DNA of 5,867 bases from Candidatus Staskawiczbacteria bacterium (GCA_026395275.1 JAPLZA010000106.1:1-5867); one strand, 5' to 3'; counted from the first letter of the stretch, positions 1 to 4,795 are shown. Numbers and translations are program-made. The notes: a model not told the origin generated them from the letters alone.

Positions 1-274
1 CAATTGTGTAGCCATTGGTGTTCAAAAGGACCTGTAAACATTTTACATCTGATCCTGTTGAGCCAACTGTTAAGTTGCGGGTAAATGATACCCCTGCGCA
101 TGCGCCAGTCCCTGTAGCTGTAGATGTGCCTGACAAGCTGTTTAATTGAGCTTGCAATGCATTAATCTGAGCCATTAGGTCTGACACTGTTGTAGCGCCA
201 GCGAATGTAGGAGCAACCATTGCAACCGAGGCCACAATGGCTACGGTTACTATAATTGTTCTTTTAATACTCAT
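1..274 (-). CDS. Secreted peptidoglycan-binding protein, N-terminal part (runs off the left edge)
   Basis: Only the first 91 codons are present; the gene continues beyond position 1. Residues 1-26 form a signal peptide: basic start MSIKR, a hydrophobic core of Ile, Val and Ala, and a plausible cleavage after TFAGA. Residues 30-48 (SDLMAQINALQAQLNSL) form a short amphipathic, coiled-coil-like helix. A Thr/Gly/Ser-rich linker follows, then from about residue 64 a stretch with GSTGSDVKCLQVLLNTNGY, the start of a PG_binding_1 fold (pattern G..G.dV..LQ..L...Gy). Cys59 and Cys79 could form a disulfide outside the cell. Large exported proteins with this N-terminal plan are common in Parcubacteria and are thought to be wall or S-layer associated; that role is inferred. 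No Shine-Dalgarno sequence is seen before the ATG at 274, where the upstream sequence is almost pure A/T. Confidence 0.85.
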   Translation of the reverse strand, partial: MSIKRTIIVTVAIVASVAMVAPTFAGATTVSDLMAQINALQAQLNSLSGTSTATGTGACAGVSFTRNLTVGSTGSDVKCLQVLLNTNGYTI

Positions 275-299
275 TTTTGTGTGTTTTTTATTTTAGTTT

Positions 300-352
300 T
301 ATATTTTTTTATTTCTCGCCTGTCGACCTTATCGCTCGCGATTTTACGTACT
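300..352 (-). promoter_or_regulatory. GC-rich core in the leader of the peptidoglycan-binding protein gene
   Basis: The 152 bases between the two genes (275-426) hold no ORF. Within this AT-rich leader, 315-345 is a GC-rich island. It contains two imperfect direct repeats read on the minus strand, GCGAGCGATAA (339-329) and GCGAGAAATAA (319-309), matching at 9 of 11 positions with a 20-bp offset, plus the palindrome GTCGAC (322-327) between them. A small hairpin ATCGC-TC-GCGAT (331-342) overlaps the first repeat. A -10-like TAAAAT lies just upstream, but no convincing -35 matches it. This may be a structured or regulated 5' leader, or a site read by an alternative sigma factor such as the one encoded upstream. 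Function is inferred. Confidence 0.3.
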
Positions 353-394
353 AATCACGAACAATGGCTCATCAAATGTTTTATTAAGTTGTAA

Positions 395-419
395 TCGGCA
401 AAAGTACGAATTCTGCCGA
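395..419 (-). terminator. Weak hairpin after the anti-sigma gene
   Basis: TCGGCA (395-400) and TGCCGA (414-419) form a perfect 6-bp stem around a 13-base loop, 8 bases past the stop codon of the gene at 427-1065. No T run follows on the minus strand, so this is not a convincing intrinsic terminator. It could be an RNA 3' end or a protein site. Confidence 0.25.
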
Positions 420-426
420 GTCAAAA

Positions 427-1065
427 TTATTGATTAATTAACAATATTTCTTCTAGCGCTTCTGCATATTTTCCTTGATCGTACAGTTTTTGAACATTGG
501 TCAATATATTTTTTTGGGCATCGGTGAGTGTGGTGTTGTTCAAATCATTTATTTCATTTTTCACCAAGGGCGCTAATGTATTATCTACTGAAGCAATCGC
601 ATCATTCAAGCTTTTTTCTTCTGGCGTGCCCGGCATATCTGCAAATGTTTTAGCCTGCAATTTTTTTATTGTCTGCACTCCGTCTGCCAACTTTTTCGCC
701 GATGCCACGTCTTTAAATGAATCTGCATTCAAATCTTTTGTTAATTCTGTTATTTTTGTACTTATTGCCGCGACATTCTGTTTCAATGCCACTTGTCTTT
801 CAGCATTTCCATCTGATAATAATCTGGTGGCTCCAAATGCCCCAAAAATCAACAAAAGAACAACTGCAAATGAATAGGCCAATTTTCTTTGAGAGAATAC
901 TGTCTGGAAAATATCCATAATTCCAACTGACTTGGCTTGCACTGGGGCTACCTCTCGCTCTGATAAAATTTGAGACTTAAGCAAAACAGCCCATTCTTTC
1001 CTGGGCTTAATTTCTTTCAATTGGGACAATGACTCAATAAGTTGTTTTTCTGTTATATTTGCCAT
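427..1065 (-). CDS. Putative membrane-anchored anti-sigma factor
   Basis: A 212-residue single-pass membrane protein. Residues 1-60 are charged and predicted cytoplasmic (LIESLSQLKEIKPRKEW, then a helix). Residues 62-84 (LAYSFAVVLLLIFGAFGATRLL) form one membrane helix. Residues 85-212 are predicted extracytoplasmic, helical and rich in Lys, Ala, Asp and Asn, with heptad-like stretches. The C-terminal half may resemble DUF5667-type domains, but I cannot confirm this. It lies 42 bases after an ECF sigma gene, and AAGGA 5 bases before the ATG is a good ribosome site, so the two are probably co-transcribed. By position and topology it is likely to bind and hold the sigma factor and release it on an envelope signal. 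No zinc-binding HxxxCxxC motif is present, so it is not a ZAS-type anti-sigma. The anti-sigma role is inferred. Confidence 0.7.
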   Translation of the reverse strand: MANITEKQLIESLSQLKEIKPRKEWAVLLKSQILSEREVAPVQAKSVGIMDIFQTVFSQRKLAYSFAVVLLLIFGAFGATRLLSDGNAERQVALKQNVAAISTKITELTKDLNADSFKDVASAKKLADGVQTIKKLQAKTFADMPGTPEEKSLNDAIASVDNTLAPLVKNEINDLNNTTLTDAQKNILTNVQKLYDQGKYAEALEEILLINQ

Positions 1066-1107
1066 AATGTTCCTTGTATAAGTATGACGCTCGAGAACCC
1101 TGTTTTG

Positions 1108-1614
1108 TTACACTTCCTGGATTATGTCTTTCAACTCTTTTAGTCCTCTGTGCAAAGCCACCCTAACTGTACCGGCCGGCTTACCTACTAACTCTGCTAT
1201 ATCTTCAATTGGCATATCTTCTAAATAATGCCAAATTATAATGTCCTGATGCTCTTTTTTTTTTTTTTTTATGGCCTTTTTAATGACACTGACATCTGCG
1301 CTCAAAATAGCCTTATTTTGGGCGTTTTCCCCTGGGTCGGCTATTTCCGGGCTGGCATCAACCGACACTGTCTTATCCCTGCCTTTCTCCCTATAATGGT
1401 CTACAACAGCGTTCCTGGCTATTTGATATAAAAAGGCACCTGGATTTTTAATGTTGTCCTTGGCTGTTTGGAAGGCTTCCCACCCCCTTATAAACACTTT
1501 TGAAGTGATGTCTTCGGCTATTTCTTGGGAGCTTACCTTCAAGTAAACAAACCTGTATATTTTATCAATATATTGGTCGTAAATCCTGCTAAATTGTTCG
1601 TTTTGACTATCCAT
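1108..1614 (-). CDS. ECF-type RNA polymerase sigma factor
   Basis: A 168-residue protein, the usual size for a two-domain ECF sigma. Region 2 covers about residues 6-77: FSRIYDQYIDKIYRFVYLKV, then EIAEDITSKVFIRGWEAF and FLYQIARNAVVDHYRE, which match core-binding and -10-recognition helices. A linker spans about 78-105. Region 4 covers about 108-165, with the -35-recognising helix-turn-helix in MPIEDIAELVGKPAGTVRVALHRGLKEL. It directs core polymerase to its own promoters and is probably held by the membrane protein that follows. Lys116-Lys120 are encoded by a run of 16 A bases at the start of region 4, where other ECF factors usually have a Leu-containing helix; a one-base change there would delete the HTH. 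There is no Shine-Dalgarno sequence; a strong promoter sits so close that the mRNA should be nearly leaderless. Confidence 0.93.
   Translation of the reverse strand: MDSQNEQFSRIYDQYIDKIYRFVYLKVSSQEIAEDITSKVFIRGWEAFQTAKDNIKNPGAFLYQIARNAVVDHYREKGRDKTVSVDASPEIADPGENAQNKAILSADVSVIKKAIKKKKKEHQDIIIWHYLEDMPIEDIAELVGKPAGTVRVALHRGLKELKDIIQEV
1255..1270 (-). repeat. 16-base A homopolymer inside the sigma factor gene
   Basis: Sixteen T bases on the plus strand read as A16 in the coding strand, giving the final A of an Ile codon and five AAA Lys codons. With 15 A the frame would end after K-S-I-R-T-L at a TAA, about 125 residues in total. With 17 A it would end after 16 further codons at a TGA, about 136 residues. 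Both lose region 4. This length of run is prone to polymerase slippage and to replication slippage. Confidence 0.95.
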
Positions 1615-1627
1615 CTAATAAGGCCTA

Positions 1628-1656
1628 ATAATATAACAAAAACTACTAAAAGTCAA
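1628..1656 (-). promoter_or_regulatory. Sigma-70-type promoter of the ECF sigma gene
   Basis: Minus strand -35 TTGACT (1656-1651) and -10 TATTAT (1633-1628) each match consensus at 5 of 6 positions with an ideal 17-bp spacer. The -10 ends 13 bases before the ATG at 1614, so transcription should begin about 6-7 bases before the start codon. The mRNA would be nearly leaderless, which agrees with the missing Shine-Dalgarno sequence. Confidence 0.7.
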
Positions 1657-1675
1657 TGGTTTTGTGCTTATTTGT

Positions 1676-1741
1676 GATAGGACATAGTTTTTTGATGAAA
1701 ATGTCCTACCTACACACAATTTTGTCCTACCTTGTCTTATC
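1676..1741. repeat. Array of four 10-bp motifs, consensus WTGTCYTAYC (candidate operators)
   Basis: On the plus strand the copies are ATGTCCTACC (1701-1710), TTGTCCTACC (1722-1731) and the adjoining TTGTCTTATC (1732-1741). An inverted copy, GATAGGACAT, lies at 1676-1685. The direct copies are offset by 21 and 10 bp, two turns and one turn of the helix, so they face the same side of the DNA. The array starts 20 bp upstream of the -35 of the sigma promoter and reaches into the last two codons of the HTH gene. It may bind that HTH protein. As an alternative, the inverted pair 1676-1685/1701-1710 could form an RNA hairpin ending the HTH transcript, although no T run follows. Confidence 0.6.
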
Positions 1742-2369
1742 TTTTAAGCTGGTAAAAAATTTCGTTAAAATCTCCAAATCTTGCTATTTTCCCAACTTCC
1801 AACAGTTCATCTAAGTCTCTTCTTATGGTTCTTTTTGTAATGTCAGGAAATATTGTCTGCAAATCCATAACTTGCGCTTTCTCATTCTTTTGCAAAAATT
1901 CAAGAATTTGTCTTTGCCTTTCGGAAATACTAAACAAATCAGGGGCCTCTTCTTTTGTGGCCCCGGTATTATCTAATACGGGAGCTGACGGCTTAATTGG
2001 TGCTTGGCTTTCTCTTGCCTTAAAATCCAAACCGGGCAACTTCAACGTTAATTCCATTACCGGACTAATGCTTTTCTTTATTTTTTCATATTCACTGGAA
2101 ACTATCAGACAGTTTATAGAGTTTAACCAACCTTGTGATTTTGCTATCCATAAATAACCTAAAAGAACATCAATATCTTCTGAAAGCTGCACTTTAACTT
2201 TTTCTTTCTGAAAAGACGCCCAACCACTGTTTTCATTTATCAAAACTAAATGCTCCATTATAGACAGGGCTTTGTCTTTAGCTCTGTTTTTTAATGGATC
2301 TGATTCTGGAAAAAATTCCAAAATCTTATAAACAGTATTTGTTAATTTTAGAAACTTATCGTTTTCCAT
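1737..2369 (-). CDS. DeoR-type helix-turn-helix transcriptional regulator
   Basis: With the ATG at 2369 the protein has 210 residues. An N-terminal helical domain (about 1-115) includes LTNTVYKILEFFPESDPLKNRAKDKAL and a Trp-containing segment, GYLWIAKSQGWLN. I know this arrangement only from CPR proteins of unknown function. A variable Pro/Ala/Glu linker follows (118-145), then a DeoR-like winged HTH (148-205) whose recognition helix lies in DITKRTIRRDLDELLEVGKI. It should bind DNA, possibly as an oligomer through the N-terminal domain; no sugar-phosphate-binding DeoR effector domain is present. The frame stays open upstream to ATG 2396 and TTG 2399. I chose 2369 because AGGA lies just before it and the protein start LTNTVYKILEFFPE looks natural; AGGA is only 3 bases from the ATG, so the choice is not firm. 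The gene ends in the motif array upstream of the sigma promoter, which suggests the array is its target. Confidence 0.82.
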   Translation of the reverse strand: MENDKFLKLTNTVYKILEFFPESDPLKNRAKDKALSIMEHLVLINENSGWASFQKEKVKVQLSEDIDVLLGYLWIAKSQGWLNSINCLIVSSEYEKIKKSISPVMELTLKLPGLDFKARESQAPIKPSAPVLDNTGATKEEAPDLFSISERQRQILEFLQKNEKAQVMDLQTIFPDITKRTIRRDLDELLEVGKIARFGDFNEIFYQLKR

Positions 2370-2434
2370 TGTTCCTAAATTTATCAAAAAATACATCAAA
2401 AGTAAAGTGCGTTTTCAAACGAAGACATTCGATA

Positions 2435-2443
2435 ATTATATCA
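2435..2443 (-). promoter_or_regulatory. Extended -10 promoter of the HTH regulator gene
   Basis: TGATATAAT on the minus strand is a perfect extended -10 (TG-N-TATAAT). The -35 region at the right distance is poor (GTGGAA, 3 of 6), which is normal for extended -10 promoters. The expected start near 2428 gives a leader of about 58 bases to the ATG at 2369. Confidence 0.6.
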
Positions 2444-2476
2444 CAAGTGTTTCCAACTTCCACCTGTGAATAAGTA

Positions 2477-2512
2477 AACAAAAACTAGGCTATTGCGTAC
2501 CTAGTTTTTGTT
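2477..2512 (-). terminator. Intrinsic terminator after rlmN
   Basis: A perfect 13-bp stem, AACAAAAACTAGG paired with CCTAGTTTTTGTT, encloses a 10-base loop (2490-2499) starting 9 bases past the rlmN stop codon. The T-rich 3' arm and the following TTTACTT give a U-rich tail. The A-rich arm on the other side would let it work in both directions. Confidence 0.78.
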
Positions 2513-2520
2513 AATAATTT

Positions 2521-3549
2521 TTATTTGTTTGTGGCGAATTGTCCACAGGCGGCGGCAATGTCATCACCAAATCTGTACCTTTGAGTGTATCTTATTTTGA
2601 GCCTTTCTAACACTTCCCTAAATTTCTCAACTCTTTTTGTGTCAGATGCCTTAAAAACTCCTGTGTCATTGTATAAAATCAAGTTAACAAAATATAAGTG
2701 ATTATTTCCCGCCTTTGGCGGGATCCCGCTGTGGCGGGACATTATTTTTGCTAATTCTTCTGCGTGTTTATCGGAATCATTTACATCTTTAATCAAAACA
2801 TATTCAAACATTACTTTTCTTTTTGTTTTTTCAATATATTCCTCAACTGCTTTCAAAACTTTTTCTAACGGATATTTTTTATCTATTGGCATTAATTCCC
2901 TTCTTAATTTGTCGGTTGGAGCATGCAAAGAAATGGCTAAATTTATGTGCAAACTTTCTTCGCTTAATTTTTTTATGCCTTCAATAATTCCGGCAGTTGA
3001 AACAGAAATAGATCTTACTCCAATGTTAAAATATTTATAATCATTCAAAATTTTTACAGATTTTAAAACATTGTCATAATTTAAAAACGGCTCACCCATT
3101 CCCATATAAGTAACATTAGTTACGTGTAAATTTTCTTTTTTAAGATATCGGTCAAAAAATACTACTTGTTCTAAAATTTCTTCTGAAGTTAGGCTTCTTT
3201 TTAGTCCCATTTTTCCTGTGGCGCAAAACAAACATCCCAGCGGGCATCCAACCTGAGAGGAAACGCAAACAGTGTTTCTGCCATCTGCGTGGCGCATTAA
3301 AACTGTTTCAATTTCAAAACCGTCTTTTAAGGTTATTTTTGCTTTAACGCTGTCTTCTTTTTTGGAAACCAAAACACTAGCCCTAATTTCTAGCGGGCAT
3401 TCTTTGTTTAATTTATCGCGCAAATCTTTTGTAAAAAAAGTTGCCTCTTCCCAATTAGAAATAAAGTTTTTAAAAACCGCCTCATTTGCTTGTTTGAGGC
3501 GATACTTCGGCTCATTCTCTAAAACTTTTTCTAGATTTTCTAAATCCAT
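2521..3549 (-). CDS. rlmN: 23S rRNA (adenine(2503)-C(2))-methyltransferase RlmN
   Basis: A radical SAM enzyme that methylates C2 of A2503 in 23S rRNA, and in many bacteria A37 of some tRNAs. With the ATG at 3549 it has 342 residues, close to the family norm of about 340-390. The 4Fe-4S/SAM motif CxxxCxxC is C102, C106, C109 in VGCPLGCLFCATG. The methyl-carrying and resolving cysteines of the family are C335 (AACGQ) and C95 (NTVCVSSQ). The GEP motif is MGMGEP at 149-154, and the ISVSTAG and NLAISLHA strands follow. Residues 271-281 (SRHSGIPPKAG) are an extra GC-rich, palindrome-encoded insertion. The frame extends to a TTG at 3570 that would overlap the pilin gene; I prefer ATG 3549 because a promoter and palindrome occupy the upstream bases. 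Confidence 0.96.
   Translation of the reverse strand: MDLENLEKVLENEPKYRLKQANEAVFKNFISNWEEATFFTKDLRDKLNKECPLEIRASVLVSKKEDSVKAKITLKDGFEIETVLMRHADGRNTVCVSSQVGCPLGCLFCATGKMGLKRSLTSEEILEQVVFFDRYLKKENLHVTNVTYMGMGEPFLNYDNVLKSVKILNDYKYFNIGVRSISVSTAGIIEGIKKLSEESLHINLAISLHAPTDKLRRELMPIDKKYPLEKVLKAVEEYIEKTKRKVMFEYVLIKDVNDSDKHAEELAKIMSRHSGIPPKAGNNHLYFVNLILYNDTGVFKASDTKRVEKFREVLERLKIRYTQRYRFGDDIAAACGQFATNK
2707..2739 (-). repeat. Coding palindromic element inserted in frame in rlmN
   Basis: A 33-bp block, 24 of 33 bases G or C, sits in a gene of roughly one-third GC. It contains two tandem hairpins: CCCGCC-TTT-GGCGGG (2708-2722) and CCCGC-TGTG-GCGGG (2725-2738, plus flanking T-A), joined across a GCGGGATCCCGC palindrome. 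Read on the minus strand it adds exactly 11 codons, SRHSGIPPKAG. Removing it leaves LAKIM-NNHLYFVNLILYN, which matches the usual RlmN layout LAKLL...HVNLIPYN. It resembles, in concept, Rickettsia palindromic elements that insert in frame into genes. Confidence 0.8.
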
Positions 3550-3554
3550 AAATT

Positions 3555-3580
3555 TTAATTTTAGTTGCAACTAAAATTAA
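3555..3580. repeat. 26-bp perfect palindrome over the pilin stop and rlmN promoter
   Basis: TTAATTTTAGTTG (3555-3567) is followed directly by its exact complement CAACTAAAATTAA (3568-3580), with no spacer. It spans the pilin stop codon (3561-3563) and covers the candidate -10 and start site for rlmN. With no spacer and a low GC content it suits a dimeric DNA-binding protein better than an RNA terminator. The TAGTTGCAACTA core looks like a MarR-type operator, but that is a resemblance only. Confidence 0.75.
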
Positions 3581-4022
3581 GTAATGTACAGTTGTCAATT
3601 GAACCATTATATCCCATACTATCAACACACCATTTAGTTGCGTTGTCGCTTAATTTAAAGTCGTAACAGTATTTATCACTGGCAATACGAGGTGATAGAA
3701 CATATCCACCTAAATTTATTATATTAGATTTTGCATTAAAACATCCCGTGCCTGAGTCACACATTCCAATATATGAGCCATAAGTGTTGAAGTAATCTGT
3801 TCCAGCAATACGTATCTGGCCAATTTGTTCTTTTATAGCAGAATCTTTGCCTTTTGAATTATATGGAATAACATTGGCAATTACTATTCCAGACAAAACA
3901 GCAATGATAGCTATGACTATAATCAATTCTATAATTGTAAACCCCGTTAGAGATAGAGAACGTTTTAAGCGATTTTTAAGATATCTTTTTCCCATTCCTG
4001 ATTTTAAATATTTTTCTCTCAT
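3561..4022 (-). CDS. Type IV pilin-like protein (prepilin)
   Basis: A class III signal is clear: a basic leader (KRYLKNRLKRSLSLTG), the prepilin peptidase cleavage site G|FTIIEL with the Glu at +5, and a hydrophobic helix IIVIAIIAVLSGIVIANVI. From the ATG at 4022 the precursor is 153 residues and the mature protein about 126. The rest is a small globular domain with six cysteines (MCDSGTGC, KYCYD, KWCVD, NCT, SCN), an even number suggesting three disulfides. Small Cys-rich pilins of this type are common in Parcubacteria and would be assembled by a type IV pilus machine not seen here. The frame opens earlier at ATG 4058, but an extended -10 lies between the two ATGs, so 4022 is the better start. 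No clear Shine-Dalgarno sequence precedes it. Whether this is a major or minor pilin, or a pseudopilin, cannot be told. Confidence 0.88.
   Translation of the reverse strand: MREKYLKSGMGKRYLKNRLKRSLSLTGFTIIELIIVIAIIAVLSGIVIANVIPYNSKGKDSAIKEQIGQIRIAGTDYFNTYGSYIGMCDSGTGCFNAKSNIINLGGYVLSPRIASDKYCYDFKLSDNATKWCVDSMGYNGSIDNCTLLNFSCN
3570..3598 (-). promoter_or_regulatory. Candidate internal promoter for rlmN
   Basis: Inside the 3' end of the pilin gene, a perfect -35 TTGACA (3598-3593) is followed after 17 bp by TTTAGT (3575-3570, 4 of 6 to TATAAT). Transcription would start near 3563, about 14 bases before ATG 3549. The -10 falls inside the 26-bp palindrome. Confidence 0.45.
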
Positions 4023-4043
4023 TGTTGCATCATACTCACTGCT

Positions 4044-4057
4044 ATTATATAATACCA
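4044..4057 (-). promoter_or_regulatory. Extended -10 promoter of the pilin gene
   Basis: The minus strand reads TGGTATTATATAAT. TG-G-TATTAT (4057-4049) is an extended -10, and an overlapping perfect TATAAT lies at 4049-4044. No good -35 is seen, because the upstream bases are the T run of the preceding terminator. The expected start near 4037-4042 supports translation from ATG 4022. Confidence 0.5.
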
Positions 4058-4063
4058 TGAAAT

Positions 4064-4092
4064 AAAAAAAATGCCTTGAGGAAGTTCAAGGC
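4064..4092 (-). terminator. Intrinsic terminator of the PEP-CTERM-like gene
   Basis: GCCTTGA and TCAAGGC form a perfect 7-bp stem (4073-4079 with 4086-4092) around a 6-base loop. On the minus strand an A and then eight T bases (4071-4064) follow. The upstream arm includes the stop codon of the gene ending at 4086. Confidence 0.85.
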
Positions 4093-4682
4093 GATACGTT
4101 CAAACAAAAATTTTTCCGCTTTCTCCTGAGAGAAAAAACAGCAAAACCAATGAGCAAAAGGACGGTTGGGGTTGGCTCAGGAGCTCCTGTTGTCTGAAGC
4201 GTGACACTAAAATTACCATCTGTATATATACCATTGTGATTCGGATCTGAACCGGGCGTATTCAGTTGCATAGTGTTAATTTTAAGTGACAAGCCATTGA
4301 TATTTGCTCCTTGCAGACTCGGTAACTCTGACTTCGAATATCCTATCCCAAAGTCAGTTCCAGTAGAAGGATTAACCATACTTATCACCAAATAACCACC
4401 GTTTGCATCCTTCAGATAGTTGACGAAACTGTTGTAGCCAACATCGCTTGGTGTCGCATATAAAGTAATTCCAGCGCTCGATGGATCAACCGTTGAGTTA
4501 AAAAGGCTCGATGAGATGTTGCCATTTTCCCACACATAAACACCCGTGTTGAGAGATGTCGTTATCTCTGGCGCAGATACTTGCCAAACTTGGTCTCCTC
4601 TGACCAGAACCAAAGCACTGCAAATAGAGGGTGCGGCTAAAAGTAGCGCGCACGAAAGAATCAAGCAAATCTTTTTTTTCAT
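4086..4682 (-). CDS. Secreted protein with PEP-CTERM-like sorting signal
   Basis: A 198-residue protein. A signal peptide covers 1-23 (MKKKICLILSCALLLAAPSICSA). The mature part is rich in Ser, Thr, Asn and Gly with alternating hydrophobics, suggesting a beta-sandwich; I do not recognise the domain. The C-terminus has the three parts of a PEP-CTERM tail in order: PEP (168-170), a hydrophobic stretch TVLLLIGFAVFSL (173-185), and the basic cluster RRKRK (186-190). In diderm bacteria such tails are cut by an exosortase (EpsH family) and the proteins are exported to the surface or into exopolysaccharide. No exosortase is encoded here. AAAGGAG lies 6 bases before the ATG, a strong ribosome site. 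The gene has its own promoter region and terminator. Another possibility is a simple C-terminal membrane anchor. Confidence 0.82.
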   Translation of the reverse strand: MKKKICLILSCALLLAAPSICSALVLVRGDQVWQVSAPEITTSLNTGVYVWENGNISSSLFNSTVDPSSAGITLYATPSDVGYNSFVNYLKDANGGYLVISMVNPSTGTDFGIGYSKSELPSLQGANINGLSLKINTMQLNTPGSDPNHNGIYTDGNFSVTLQTTGAPEPTPTVLLLIGFAVFSLRRKRKNFCLNVSP

Positions 4683-4737
4683 CTGTTTCTCCTTTCAAGA
4701 GAAATTTTTGTTTTGTTGTCAAAAAGCTGTTGTGTTT

Positions 4738-4767
4738 CTATATTACTACATTATATTATTCTGTCAA
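4738..4767 (-). promoter_or_regulatory. Candidate promoter of the PEP-CTERM-like gene
   Basis: A perfect -35 TTGACA (4767-4762) lies in the T-rich tail of the upstream terminator. Two -10 candidates follow: TAATAT (4745-4740, 16-bp spacer) and TATAGA (4743-4738, 18-bp spacer), each 4 of 6. A leader of about 50 bases or more would precede the ATG at 4682. Confidence 0.4.
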
Positions 4768-4795
4768 ATAAAAAGCCCGCGGTGTAACTCGCGGG
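4766..4795 (-). terminator. Intrinsic terminator of the paralogous gene pair
   Basis: CCCGCG (4776-4781) pairs with CGCGGG (4790-4795) around an 8-base loop, 16 bases past the stop codon at 4812. On the minus strand the stem is followed by C, five T, A and three T bases. The GC-only stem and T tract are typical of an intrinsic terminator. Confidence 0.82.

Noticed and set aside
497..877. Plus-strand ORFs over the anti-sigma gene (497-877 and 717-920)
   Set aside because: They are antisense to a gene with clear topology and a good ribosome site, and their Phe/Ser/Leu-rich products look like a reversed reading of it.
2370..2399. Longer start for the HTH protein at TTG 2399 or ATG 2396
   Set aside because: No ribosome site precedes either, and the added residues MYFLINLGT look unlike a protein start; still possible, since transcription should begin upstream of both.
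4023..4058. Longer start for the pilin at ATG 4058
   Set aside because: The extended -10 promoter lies downstream of it, so that ATG would not be on the mRNA from this promoter.
4498..4722. Minus-strand ORF of 74 codons overlapping the start of the PEP-CTERM-like gene in another frame
   Set aside because: It runs through the ribosome site and signal peptide of a well-supported gene and shows no recognisable domain.
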